Origin: Ophioderma brevispina
Taxonomy: Eukaryota > Echinodermata > Ophiuroidea > Amphilepidida > Ophiodermatidae
Reading direction: 5' to 3'
DNA: 64,000 bases
Assembly: GCA_023653785.1 (NCBI GenBank)
Contig: JAMKCH010057966.1
Span: 1-64,000 of the forward strand
Below, one piece after another: positions 36,495 to 47,565 of this stretch. How positions within the stretch are numbered: position 1 is the stretch's first letter; every line of letters begins with the position of its first letter. The notes under the pieces were generated by a model, which did no database searches, had not been told where the DNA came from, and saw only the letters and a program-made list of their open reading frames with translations. The translations under genes were made by a program, and so were the position numbers.

Positions 36495-36686
36495 TGAGCT
36501 CCTTTCACAAAGATCAAGGAAGGGCATGGGCAGTCGCTATCTGTGCCAATATAAGCCGCTGTCTATATGAGGGTATCGCGAAGGCCCTTGGGGTCATGTT
36601 ACCAACTCTGTCAATTCAATTTGACGAAGATGTTTGGGTGATAGGATTTACCATTTCGCTATTGCCTGTTGTTGGCGGAATTGCTG
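36495..36686 (+). CDS. Exon of an SLC16-like (monocarboxylate transporter family) MFS protein
   Basis: A 192-bp open exon preceded by a T-rich tract and AG (36493-36494) and followed by GTAAGT (36687-36692). Both boundaries fall after the first base of a codon, so the exon is symmetric in phase. The peptide contains DQGRAWAVAICANISRCLYE, then GIAKALGVMLPTLSIQFDED and VWVIGFTISLLPVVGGIAG. This follows the SLC16 N-terminal pattern: an acidic/Gly start before TM1, a Y-E-G-x-x-K-A-L-G-V core, a short exposed segment with F-x-x-D, then W-V-I-G-x-x-x-S-L for TM2. Family members are 12-helix plasma-membrane carriers of monocarboxylates or related solutes; the substrate cannot be inferred from this exon. 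The canonical D-G-G-W-G-W is weakened to D-Q-G-R-A-W. Upstream exons were not identified. Confidence 0.7.
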
Positions 36687-38053
36687 GTAAGTATTTGCAT
36701 TTAGGTTAGTTGACTTTAACAGCATAATAAAAAAGCCTCTTGAAGAGCTGTCTGCAGATGGCTGTATTCGACTGCATGGACCAGATAACATCCTGTACCA
36801 CTTTCTGTATTGTCTGTCAGTATAAGAGATTAACACCATGGCCGTCTAGAGCCGCTTCCTGTCTTGTCCTGCTTCGACATTTTTATTCGATGAGAAGTGT
36901 TTGGAGTTGGAACGACAACAAGCTACTTTACAGTCTATGTAACTAGGGAGAACATGGTGCTGATCAATGTTCCCGAGAACCGTAAGGAGGATGAAAAAGA
37001 AGACACTAGAACAGTATCTGGTTGTTTTTAATTTCTTGAGCAGTTTATGGGGATTGATGGAAACGATATTGAGATCCAGCGGATTCAGCGTGAGTTTTTG
37101 TAGAAGCCCGGCCAATTGAGGTTAGACTTTCTCGAACAAGCAGTAAATAATGCGTAATCATAAACTGCGTGGCAAACCAACTATTTTGATGACTTTCCAT
37201 TATAAAGATACGGGCAGCCAGAAAAACTTTACTTCCCAACTTCCTAACTTAAAAGAAGCAATACAACAAGGTAAGAAGGCGACCTCTAGGAGAACTGAAC
37301 CACCCAAGATTGTGAGTTATGACTAGAAGGAGCCAAATTGAACGTTGTTAAGAGGTCTTTTTTCGTCTGGAATATTGTAACAGTGGATCTACGGAAACAT
37401 GAGTGCAAATATCAAGTTGCGCATCACCATTGGGAACTATCTTTTAATTATGATGATTACCACTATATCTAGTTCGAATAACATAATTGTAAATTATACA
37501 AAGGTAGACTTACCTGCAGGATGTTCAGAAGTAGGTAAGGTCTTTAAATCTGTATTTTGTCAATCACTTGCCCCTCTGACGGTAAAACAGTAACTTGCAA
37601 ACCAAGAAAATCATACATGCATGTTCTAGCAAATTCCTTGTGATAACTGGACCAACCCCTTTTTATAATAGTATTTTGTGTGGTTATGACATAACCATTT
37701 TGGTGTCGCCTGCTAGTCGTGCAGGGGGCACTAACCAGCTAGTCGTTCTGTCTGTCTGTCTGTCTCCCTGTCTGTCCCGATGTTAAAGTTGTATGAAAGT
37801 GTTGGCGCCAGTCTCTACCTATAGTTTCACCGTTAATATACCGTGAGTGGTGGAAGTTTTATGCACTGCAAGCTGACGACACTTCTCGGTGTTTTTTTTT
37901 AAATGTTCCACTTGGGACACAATGCCATTCCGCACTGCAAAATATTTGCACATATTGTCAAATGGTCAATAAATGCAAACTTTGTTGTGCTAAATAACAG
38001 CAAATTGATCAGCTGTTGAGGTATATTTTGGCGCGTTATCAATAATATGGGTG
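36687..38053. other. Putative intron sequence; CTGT microsatellite
   Basis: Follows the donor of the transporter-like exon. A CTGT simple repeat with one interruption occupies about 37747-37777. No further exon was identified in this interval. Confidence 0.45.
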
Positions 38054-38338
38054 ACTATAAAACAAAGACCCAAGACACAAAGACCCAAGACCCCCTCAAC
38101 TATAAAACAAAGACCCCCTCAACTATAAAACAAAGACCCAAGACCCAAGACCCAAGACCCCCTCAACTATAAAACAAAGACCCACCTTACTATAAAACAA
38201 AGACCCCCTCAACTTTAAAACAAAGACCCCTTCAACTATAAAACAAAGACCCACCTAACTATAAAACAAAGACCCCCTCAACTATAGAACAAAGACCCCC
38301 TCAACTATAAAACAAAGACCCCCTCAACTATAAAACAA
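38054..38338 (+). repeat. 23-bp minisatellite
   Basis: About eleven units of ACTATAAAACAAAGACCCCCTCA. Two units are expanded by extra AAGACCC sub-repeats (near 38075 and 38135), and variants end CACCTT or CACCTA. There are no spacers between units, so this is a plain tandem repeat. Confidence 0.95.
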
Positions 38339-38410
38339 TGACACTGTAAACCCTTTATTTCTATTCTATTACCTAAAACAGCTTTATTTATTGCAGAAGT
38401 TTCGTTTAAA

Positions 38411-38429
38411 AGAGAGAGAGAGAGAGAGA
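38411..38429 (+). repeat. GA dinucleotide microsatellite
   Basis: About nine to ten AG/GA units between the minisatellite and the family-D repeat fragment. Confidence 0.9.
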
Positions 38430-38548
38430 TCTGTGTTAAGGGTGCATGAGAGAGGTTGCTGTCTTTGCCCTGTCCTGTTTTGTGTTTTTTCCTCTTTGAA
38501 TTTTTTAATATTGGTATGATGTTGTGTATATGATGGGAATCAATAAAA

Positions 38549-38612
38549 ACAGTTTGGTTTGGGTAGGGACGAACGCGTATATACGTGCCTCCGAGAGTCT
38601 GGAAGTAGGACA
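38549..38612 (+). repeat. Dispersed repeat, family D, short copy
   Basis: GGTTTGGGTAGGGACGAACG, then TACGTGCCTCCGAGAGTCTGG and AAGTAGGA, abutting a LINE remnant. It is the shortest of four copies in the window. Confidence 0.6.
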
Positions 38613-38950
38613 TCTAGATCACGCCTGAACTTGTTGACTTTGCCGACAAAATAATTACAGAAACTATTTGCAAGATCTACAGGTGAATCACAATCTGGAA
38701 GATTTTTTGAATTTACGTTAAGCAATTCATTTATTACTGTTCTATACATGTCCCTAGGATAACAGTCATCAAACCTGCTGGCATAATATTTAGATTTTTG
38801 TAAGGCAATAGTATGCTCAGCTACCAGTTAAGCTTCAATATACTTTTGATAATCAGCATCTGTCTGTGTCTTTCGATAAAGTTTCGTTTTACCATTTAGG
38901 TCTATACCTAACAGAGTAAATAACTGTTCAAAATGTCATTTTAACTGCTG
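38613..38950 (-). pseudogene. LINE ORF2 fragment: linker between endonuclease and reverse transcriptase
   Basis: On the minus strand from about 38940 the translation gives KTKLYRKTQTDADYQKYIEA, a stop, then AEHTIALQKSKYYASRFDDC and YRTVINELLNVNSKNLPDCD, SPVDLANSFCNYFVGKVNKF. The pattern of a basic K-x-K-L-Y-x-K start, Y-Y-x-x-x-F, then INELL, LP-x-x-D-S-P-x-x-L-A-N-x-F-x-x-[FY]-F-x-x-K is characteristic of the connector that precedes the reverse transcriptase core in CR1/L2/Jockey-type LINEs. One in-frame stop and truncation at both ends show it is not functional. It might belong to the same LINE family as the remnant at 15.6-16.8 kb, but the segments do not overlap. Confidence 0.75.
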
Positions 38951-39668
38951 TGGGTCCCAGCTGCCAGCTAAACGACGTTTTTATGGTCATTTTTAACAGT
39001 GCATCATAAAAGTTGATGACGACGGTGATAGAAAATTTCAACACTGTGGTAAAACATAGAATTCACACAAAGTGGAAAATTGCTCTTGTGCACATCAATA
39101 TTTGTGGCACACAACCCCACAGTGCACTTTTAAAGAAGTGTAATATATGCTCGCTGTATTATTTTACGGGCACATCTACCTCATTTGATCTGCTATGATA
39201 TAGGACTCATGCAATGAATTATAGTGCGCTTGTTCTTGATAAATCAACATTCGTTGGACCCGTATCAAGTAAGCAATTCTATATAGTACACTTTTAAAGA
39301 ACTCATACCAAATAGACTACTCCACATCCAGCTAAAATACAACACTCATGGACTACCCTGCAGGCAGCTTTAAATGGACTCATTCAAAATGGACTGCACT
39401 ACAGTTCTACAGTGGTGTATAATCATGGGTTGCTCTATGTACATATGACAGGGTTTTTTTTTGTTATCTTCTTTAACAAAGTTTAATCGGATGTTTAGTA
39501 ATGTTGTAAGTAGAATGCATCTCCACTCTGCCAGTTCCTCGACAATGTACGATTATGAACAAGGATACTATAGTGCATTTATCTTTCTCGAGTCAGTGAC
39601 ATCACTGTGATTCAATGCCCAAAGCATTAAACCGCAAGCGTTTAATGAAAGCATTGGCGTTTAACGTG
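38951..39668. other. No feature recognised
   Basis: No motif-bearing frame. Two similar words, CACTTTTAAAGAA, occur near 39124 and 39291. Confidence 0.4.
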
Positions 39669-39934
39669 TGGCAGGAGATATGGTCATCTGGACTCATACT
39701 TCACCTTCAACGGTGAAGAAAATACATAGCCTCAGTTGACTCTTCAGGCCACATTAGTTTCACGCTTTATTTTGTTGTTGTCTGTGGAGCCCGGACTTTT
39801 TACACCGATGTAAATCCGGGCTCCGTGTACAACAATGGATAATGCGTGAAGAGTCAACTGAATCAAGTCCCCTATTCTTTACCGTTGTATGTGGACTATG
39901 AGTCTGGCGGACTATAAAAACTTCTACACCGGCA
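39669..39934. mobile_element. Foldback MITE, family B, most complete copy
   Basis: Almost the whole 266 bp folds on itself. CAGTTGACTCTTCA pairs with TGAAGAGTCAACTG, GGAGCCCGGA with TCCGGGCTCC, and the outer CAACGGTGAAGAA with a TTCTTTACCGTTG segment, centred near 39810. Related copies lie at 2.87, 3.76 and 52.72 kb. It has no coding capacity. The structure is typical of foldback or long-TIR non-autonomous DNA elements. Confidence 0.75.
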
Positions 39935-40546
39935 TTTAGATGTGCGAGTAAAATACCTGCCTGTATGACCGTGTTGATATCACTGACTCGTGGAAGCTAA
40001 ATGCACCATAGCATTCAGGTCTAGCATAAATGCCCTATGAATAACTTACATTGAAAAAAGTTATACCAAAAAATGACTTTTACAGTGTCATAATGGCAGC
40101 CATTTTGAAATACAATTATACAATATGGATTGGAAGAATTACTATTTACTCTGAACAAATCCAAAACATCTTTATATACACCTTGACTAGTCAAATGGAG
40201 ACTGCCACCAAAATTAAATTTGTATGAAACTCACCACTGAATTTATTGCTGAAAATGAAAAATAAACATGGTAATTGGCAGCCATTTTGAAAAACAAAAT
40301 GGCTGCCAGTCTTAATGTTCAATTTCTAATCTAGCTTTATCCTTGTCAGATTAGTGGGTGTTTAACATACGAGTTTCGGCACCAAAACTAGCTTCCTAGC
40401 ACATTCACAACTCGAGTTATGATTCGAAAATATACCAAAATGGCAGCCATTTTGAAAATCAAGATGGCTGCTATCTGTCACCCCTGGGAATTCTCCATCA
40501 AAATTGTTCTTGTTCTCTGGGACATACTTAAGGTGTCTAAAAAGGT
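39935..40546. repeat. Segment with repeated GGCAGCCATTTTGAAA words
   Basis: GGCAGCCATTTTGAAA occurs near 40095, 40278 and 40442, with inverse AAATGGCTGCCA near 40302 and AGATGGCTGC near 40463. The words alternate in orientation, so short hairpins are possible. Non-coding; related words are seen at 4.26-4.43 and 48.48 kb. Confidence 0.5.
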
Positions 40547-41915
40547 GTGATGCTTTAAAGGGATTTATTGGTATGAATCTATCGGCGCATACATAATGAA
40601 ATATCCCTAAATATGACGTACCAGATGGTTTTCATGGTCATTGAAGTATTCCTTGCGAAGAAAACACCATTTTCATGCTCAACTTTCGAAGCAGTAGACG
40701 ATTTAACGAGGCCGCCATGTTTATTATTTACGCTATCGTTTTGCCACAAGCCGTGTTTAGTCTTTCACACCAATTGGAAGATCGGTGGTTAGTCAATTTC
40801 TGGCCTGTATGAAAGACTATCGCGTTTACTTTTAAAATTGAAATTAAAAACACAGCTTTAATTTAACGTTTTCCTTTAAAATATATAAATTCATCAAAAA
40901 TGGCATACATTTGTGCCTAATTTTTATTAAATGAGCCTGGGATTGTTGAGAAATATAGTTTTTAAAATAAAATTAGGAAACTCTTCATCATACAAAGAAG
41001 CGCTACTCGGTACGTTGAAAAGTACGTAGATTGCTGAACCGCGCATTAGTGGGTTTCGAACACTGATCTCTATACAATGGATTGGAAACCTGGGCTTCGT
41101 AATTGAGGCACTGACGGCCATATTGGTCATCCAAAAAGAGCCCATGCAGGTGGTTAAGAGCCGGTCATTTATACAAAATTTGTTCCCATTGAAATGTGGA
41201 TAAGCGACATAACAGACTACAGAATCAAACCAATGCAGTGAGCTCATTGTATTTGCGCGTATGGGATGGCATGTCTCTAAAACGTGCACCCGGGATACAA
41301 CTTCTGTTAAACAGGTGTCTCTGGAATGCTATTGTGTTCGGTAGACCAAGATGTCCACCCGTTGCTCCATTCATCTAATATACAATTACTGTTGTGTAGC
41401 CAATCCATTGTATAGAGATCAGTGGTTACAGTGCGACTGCGATAAAACTATAAATATTACTCGACCCCTTTTAAAATGTCCACGTTTTCATGGATTGTTA
41501 GTGTTTAGGCCAACTAAAACCTTTGTTAATCACAAAATGATATCTAAAACACCCCCTCTTTACATTTTTCTCAAATCACTGAGGTTTCAAAAAGTGTAGT
41601 TTTTTGCAATAAAAATTTCTAAACGAACTTCGCTCCTATCCTTTGTGTGCTCAACGAAGTTCACAAGGATGAGGCTTGTGGCAAACTTGCTGAAATCACG
41701 TGGCTTCTGTTTCGGTATTGCATGTGGCGTTGTAAATTTACCATCATGGGAATAACAGGTAGCTTCCATCGTGCTGTACAGTTGTGTACATTTGTCGGAA
41801 TAAATCTCAAGGAATATTCCAATGGCCATGAAAACGATCTGGTACGTTTTATTTAGGGATATTTCATTAATATATGTGCCGATAGATCATACCAATAAAT
41901 CACTTTAATCATGGA
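40547..41915. mobile_element. Large imperfect palindrome (about 1.37 kb)
   Basis: The outer arms pair over about 100 bp: GGATTTATTGGTATGAATC, TATCGGCGCATA, AAATATCCCTAAATA, GTACCAGATGGTTTTCATGG on the left (40560-40640) against the reverse complement at about 41825-41905. Near the centre, 41061-41085 and 41400-41424 are perfect 25-bp inverted repeats. Both pairs share a centre at about 41.24 kb. The intermediate arms are diverged but have matching pieces (TTTTGCCACAAGCC against GGCTTGTGGCAAA). Frames within have no recognised domain. It is a foldback element or an old inverted duplication. Confidence 0.75.
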
Positions 41916-42974
41916 ATCCACAGGGGACTTATATCAAACACAGTCCCCCTAACTAAAACAGTTCACGCTTTGAACAGAAACAGGAGTCAAGTCACGAGGT
42001 TAAAGTGAGATGACGACATCACACGGGCAAAACGAGACTTTGTCAAAGAGCCCCCATGCGTAAAAGGTGCATAACCTAAATAATGATTGCTTGAGTCACG
42101 GAAGGTTTCTTTTTACATAAATTTTCAGGAGGACAAAAGGGTTAATGCCAAACATGTGCCTTTAGTCTAGAGGTGCAATATAAGTGTATTGATTAGGGTC
42201 GTCGAGGGTCGGCCCGAGACCAGGGTAGCTAAAACAAAATTGGGGGCCTGGTTTTAGATGTGCGTGAAAAAATGCTATCAATACAGGGAGATATGGGGAC
42301 TAAAATTAACATGACTTTCGTGTTAAATAGTTTCGATTTGTATTATACCGAAAACCTTGAGAGGGACGGATATGCCGTCTGGGTCTTTTCAATCGCTAAT
42401 TTATGGCTACACATTTATTTGTTTCTGTTTGTTTAGTTTTTTAAAATAGGTACGTTGGCAAATGTTTTTTCGCCCTAACTGGATCATCATGATATGTGGC
42501 GTTTAGTTTGTCTTGGAATGGTCTTCTCTACACTGGCACAAAGTGGACGATCTTTGCATTGTTTATCATACAGAGGTGATGTAATGAGTATTTTTTAATT
42601 AGGGAGATCTGAACCATTTTGGATCTATTCCCTCACAGGGAGAATACCATAGAGTCGTATTATAATCTTAATAAAATAATCAACAACAACAACAAATCTG
42701 GAAAAAAACTTGCTGAGGCACTTAATCAAGTAAAACATCAGGCTGCTTAAGCGTGATAATGCTTGAGCTTTTCCCACATGAATTAACATTATTTTAATTT
42801 GCGTGTTTACTTAGATGGCTATCAATCGCTTACCTTTAGTAAGCTTTCCCCGCGTAATTCTGTGTGTCTGTCTATTGAGTCGGTCCTTTTTCTTTTTTAA
42901 ATTAGTATTACCGAAATTTAATTTTTATTACTGTACTTAAAGTACTATATATCTATCATTTGTTTTTGAAATAC
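41916..42974. other. No gene recognised
   Basis: No repeat or motif-bearing frame recognised before the transporter-like remnant. Confidence 0.4.
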
Positions 42975-43489
42975 TAGGTATTCAGCTGAGGGTGGTTTGT
43001 TCGTTGTGGTGAGTTCTTGGAGATCTTTTGAAAGCCTTAGCAGTGTTCTGCATTGCTTATAGGAACAAGGCAGAAGGACTAATCAATTTGCTCCACCTAC
43101 CAGTTTTTTAGCACCTATGTGGAGGGTTGCTAATGCTACTTATTGGGGCATCTCTTTGAATGATGTTGTGGGGGGCTATATTAGCCTCAACCGAACCAAA
43201 AGAAAATCCGGAGGCTATGTTGAATGGACTCCGGTCATTTTTTGAAAGACACAAACAGCGACGAAGGACAAAAACTGAGCATTGGGGAATGATCTATGAA
43301 AATCTGCGAATTCTTATCTTTTTCCAGAACCACTTTTTTGCTTGTTTAACCGCAGTATTTGCTATCAGTTACAGTTGGACTGGTTGGGTTGGGTCGCATA
43401 TTTTGTACCATAGGCAGAGACAAACGTCTTTCACCATATTAGGCGACCGTCCTAGGACTGCGGCGGTGTTGGAATTTTTGTAGAACTAT
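42975..43489 (+). pseudogene. Possible SLC16-like transporter remnant (TM4-TM7 region)
   Basis: In one frame: LLKALAVFCIAYRNKAEGLI, a stop, GGLLMLLIGASL, a stop, then MMLWGAILASTEPKENPEAM, a basic loop (RSFFERHKQRRRTKTE), and ENLRILIFFQNHFFACLTAV, FAISYSWTGWV, ending with RQTSFTILGD. This resembles the SLC16 order: TM4 followed by a Y-x-K-K/R-A-x-x-L/A motif, a TM6 of the LLLL-x-G-x-x-L type, a long basic central loop, then TM7 of the N-x-x-x-L-x-F-F type. It lies 6.3 kb downstream of the intact exon on the same strand. Two in-frame stops and shortened TM5 indicate decay or sequence errors. The match is by hydropathy and spaced residues, so it is tentative; an unrelated membrane-like frame is the alternative. 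Confidence 0.35.
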
Positions 43490-43828
43490 AGGTATACGCT
43501 TAAGTGAGGACACATTGAACCGAAATACATCGTGTTTCTGCATGGTCATTTGGTTGTTCATTAGCGCTTTACCCTATGTTTGATTCTCTTCTGTTTATAT
43601 AATAATAAGTATATATGGATCAGCAAGTAAAGTGTCGTTCTTCTGCTACTTGCAAAAAGATAGCCACAGGGAATTTGACTCAAGCTATTAATGGCATCAG
43701 TGGCATTTGTGTCGGAAGCGGTAGGGGGGCATCTTTACAGGTTAGGTTCCGATAAGCAATAATTTTCTGAATAAAAAGATTTGAAACAATCTTGTGCATT
43801 GTTGTAAAGGGGGTTTTTGTGAATATAC

Positions 43829-44289
43829 CTCCTCATCTGCTTTTCTTCCTCGTATATTTTGCGTCCGTATGGAAATCGGATATGAGAGGCCGCCACTGGC
43901 CGAGCTGTCTAGCATTTTTTTGTGTAAGCCTATAAAGTCCTATTTGTGATACTGACCTGTGGTTTTTAAAAGTAGAAATTTCTATCGGTGGCATAACATC
44001 ACAAACATTGTTGTGAACCAATGTTAGAAATACGTCTTTCACATATAGACAATTTAATTCCTTATAACCGAAAATGTCTCCGACCATAATCCTCTCGAAT
44101 TTCACTTTAGTTTGGTAACCATTTCTTGTGTTGTTTTTGTAATTTTTTTGTTTCTTATTTTTTTCATTATTATTTTTCTTAATAAATTTCAATATCTATA
44201 TATCTATTTATATGATTACAAAATAAATATATCTTAATAACTTAAAAATAATACAATAAAAAAACGAGGAAGAAAAAGCAGATGAGGAG
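43829..44289. repeat. Inverted pair of 25-bp words about 460 bp apart
   Basis: CTCATCTGCTTTTCTTCCTC (inside 43829-43853) is matched by the inverse GAGGAAGAAAAAGCAGATGAG at 44264-44286. The interior is AT-rich with a Lys/Asn-rich minus-strand frame (43833-44192) that looks like low complexity. Could be the ends of a small TIR element; no target duplication seen. Confidence 0.5.
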
Positions 44290-44689
44290 AAAGTCTTAAA
44301 AAAAAATTGAAGGGGCGTATTCCGCTCGTCTTTGGGAACCCCTGATTTACCCGGAAAGTAGTTATCGATTTTGATATCAGATGCAAGGCCGTATTTTTCT
44401 CATTGTCGTCCTGCAATGTGAGCCTCAATCAATTATCCCCAAAATATTAACACAAAAACCCTTTTAGGGTAACCATCAATATTAGACAGTATTGAATAGA
44501 GCTGTGCAACATGCATTGGTTGCGTCTACCATCAAACCGCACGTTGTTTCCCACGGTACTTGATGGGGTGTATGAGAAAGTGCCAGGCTCAATATCAAGG
44601 AGAGAAACACAAACACATAAATCAAAAGAAGCAACTTTAACATATGTGCAAAATATATATGTATAACTTGCGATGACAGTTCATGTATT

Positions 44690-45330
44690 CATCAGTCTGT
44701 GATGAGATCTTGGTCAATCTCTTCAGACACCCGACCTGGCTCGCAGTGCTTGAGATTAAGTTCCCCGGAGCGTAGTTAGCTTTCTAACCTCTGCGTGCCA
44801 CCCGTTAAAACATTGAAGAGTAGGGGTGTTGGCGGGTGTTTGATTCTGGTAGTTAAACCATATGATTGCAGAATGATACACGAGGGGGAACAAGTAAATA
44901 GTAGTTAAAATTTTCAAAAAAACTACTTTGAAACTACGATCGTTAAGTGGTGATATTTGATTGCACGAGCTGAGAGCCAAACAAGAAACCACATGGTTCA
45001 GTTCAGTGCACATCACATGAAGCTGTAGAGATCCCAAGTACTGTAGAATTAAAAAAATAAATTCCTACGTCAGTGTCAGTGTTGGATTTTCATCTCTAAA
45101 ATGGCGGGGCTCCCAATAGGGAGTACAATCCCTGAATGCTTCCCGGCATTGTCAATAAGTCTGTGATGAGCTCTTGATCAAGTTCCATACCCTACGCGTG
45201 CTTGAGTTAGGTTTCCCGGTTGAAGGACGTGGTGGGCTAAATTGGTCCTTCAGATTGCTTTCAATAAGTATGTGAATGAGATCTTGGATCATTCTCTTCC
45301 CGACTAGCTTAGGAGTGCTTGCGTAGCTCT
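44690..45330 (+). repeat. Three copies of a roughly 70-bp motif
   Basis: TCTGTGATGAGATCTTGGTCA near 44695, TCTGTGATGAGCTCTTGATCA near 45160 and TATGTGAATGAGATCTTGG near 45272, each followed by a GTGCTTG or CCCG-containing tail. The unit is also part of a minus-strand frame (45152-45421) that I do not recognise. Confidence 0.5.
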
Positions 45331-45974
45331 TCCACTCGATTAGGAGGGCGTGAGTAGCTACTCTGCGTGAAGAAGATCGCACAAATTTCAGTGTGTTCAG
45401 TCTGGAGAACGTGCTGGCCACTCAGCGCTGAAAGCCCTCCTCTTCAAAGAAGTAGATGACTATTCAGTTTATTACTGCTCATGCGGGGACGGGCATAATC
45501 TTTATTAGACATAAATATATATCACGGGGCACAGCGTAAGCAAACTATGGGTCGCAGAAGTTATACGATATGTGTAACAGAGATTATGTATAGGTTACAG
45601 GAGTTCCAGTGTCTAGCCTCCAGTCCACATGATCTTGGGAAAGTTTTGGCTGGGACTAATATACTAAGCTAGGTATATTCATCCAGGGTTTAGGCGGGCT
45701 TACATGTGTGCATGTTCAGGTTATACATTGGGATTCTTGCGTGAAGATCCGTTCCTATGGAGACGATTTCGGATGAACGGGACTGGTCACAAAGCTTCTG
45801 ACACCGGTCGAATGTGGAAATCCCAGCGTCATTACATGAATCTCTGGTCTTACGAGCGTCCAGGGCTTGAGGGCTCTGATGTAGCGAGCCATTGTGACGA
45901 CGAGAGCCCAAGTATCCTCAGTCGACTCCCAATATACGAATCGCTCACCTCACAGCGAGGCGGAGATGAAAATA
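45331..45974. other. Unrecognised, relatively GC-rich segment
   Basis: Overlapping frames on both strands (45704-45982 + and 45690-45911 -) of 92 and 73 codons, without known motifs. AATAAAG on the minus strand near 45500 could be a polyadenylation signal for a minus-strand transcript, but nothing else supports one. Confidence 0.3.
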
Positions 45975-47419
45975 CACTGTAAAATCATGTATAGACGTAA
46001 AAACAATTAGTCATTTCAATGGTATAAGAAGCCTAATCTTTGGTTAGTCATTCCAAGGGTAAGATTAGTCCAGCCTATGATAAAATATAATAAAAATGAC
46101 TAATCAAAAAACGAATGGTATAAGAAGCCTAATTATCCTGAAGATTAGTCTTTACAAAATACAATTAGTCCTGCTCGAAAAAAAAAAAAAAAATTAATTA
46201 GGTCATTCTGAAAAAATAATTAGTCAAATAATTACGTCATGTACTTGTTTTATTAGTCTGAAATGACCAGATTTTATAATCACATTTACTTCTCAAATAC
46301 AGAAAATTCTAAACAAAGGAACACTTTGCCATTCATTTTACAGGAAATTTATCTTCCTCAAGGCTATATAGTTCTTCCAGGCATGTCCCATTGACCAACT
46401 ATCACACAGGGATGAACTTGGACTGTTACCTTTAAGTTTTTAAATACCTTTTTTGTATTGACAATGTAGCAAAACACAATACAAGTTTTAGTGAGATAAG
46501 AGCATTTTTGTTTCCATTTATTTCTCCTAAAAGAATTTACGAGTGATATTTACGTGTGATTCTTGCCAAAAATTCACGACACCATTGACCCTGGATTATG
46601 CGCTGTGTCCCTGTAGTATTCTCAGAATTTATCAGTACCTAATACAATAGATGTCTGTGCAACAGCTGCAACTGCAAACTCGGACTAGCATGACTAGAGT
46701 AAGCCATAAAGCTTATAAGGGGAAGAATACAGGATTGTGCCACCACCTATTGATTCGGCCAGCCTAACGGGGATATAAAATGCATGGTGGAAGGAGGCAT
46801 GTTTGGTTGGCAGAATACTGAATTCGTGCCCCAGATTCAAGCCAGGTATGTTCGAATCAAACGTTTACTGCAATGAATTCCAAGATAGGGGGGGCCTACA
46901 TAAATCAGAGACTTGACCTTACACAATGTTTAGAAAATGGACAGCCAACATTGACTCATATCCTAGTTATGTGTTCTCACGCAGACGACTCGTTCAAGTT
47001 CAAGTTCGAGCGGTCAATATAAAATTGGGAAACCCGTCACCCCAAATTAGTCAAAGCCTGTCGGCCCAAATTAGTCAAGTTCAAAACATCGAGTTCATGG
47101 ATTAGTCCCTTTATCCAATTATATAGTCCTTCAATCGTCATTTTGTGTCAGTTGGTCATTGCGAAGTTAACGCACAGGCGGGCCGCATTAGTAAATATGC
47201 AACGTTCCAAGTAGTCTTCTACCGTAAATAGTCTTTGCAAAATTGTGATTAGTCTTTGCGAATGGTTAATTAGTCTTCATTTCAAGATGATTGTCTATAC
47301 TTTCTGAAAATTAGATCTTCTCTGGACTAAAATAGCTCATTAATACTACAGAATATTTTTTTTTTTTTGAGGAAGATGACTAATGTTTTTACGAGAATGA
47401 CCAACTAATTGTAACTGTG
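45975..47419. mobile_element. TIR element with ATTAGTC-rich ends (about 1.45 kb)
   Basis: Left end TACACTGTAAAATC with CGTAAAAACAATTAGTCAT and right end ATGACTAATGTTTTTACG with AATTGTAACTGTGTA are inverted. Both ends are flanked by TA. The word ATTAGTC (or TTAGTC/TAGTC) appears about eight times within about 280 bp of the left end and about eight times within about 380 bp of the right end, nearly always in plus orientation. Arrays of subterminal repeats usually bind transposase. The interior (about 46290-47030) has no motif-bearing frame, so the element looks non-autonomous. Superfamily unassigned; the TA target is tentative. Confidence 0.7.
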
Positions 47420-47565
47420 TAGGTTATTAAGAAAATATGATGATCCTCCTAAACTAACACACAATCGCCTGTAACTCGTTGGCCAACAATGGCGCTCGCA
47501 CGTGTACACTCACGACAATGTGCATCATTGATTTGTCATTATATTTAAATCATTAAGGGGGATGG

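Noticed and set aside
38054..38338. Possible CRISPR array
   Set aside because: Repeats are contiguous 23-bp units without unique spacers, in an evidently animal sequence.
43833..44192. 119-codon Lys/Asn-rich minus-strand frame
   Set aside because: Low-complexity AT-rich sequence between a short inverted pair; no motif.
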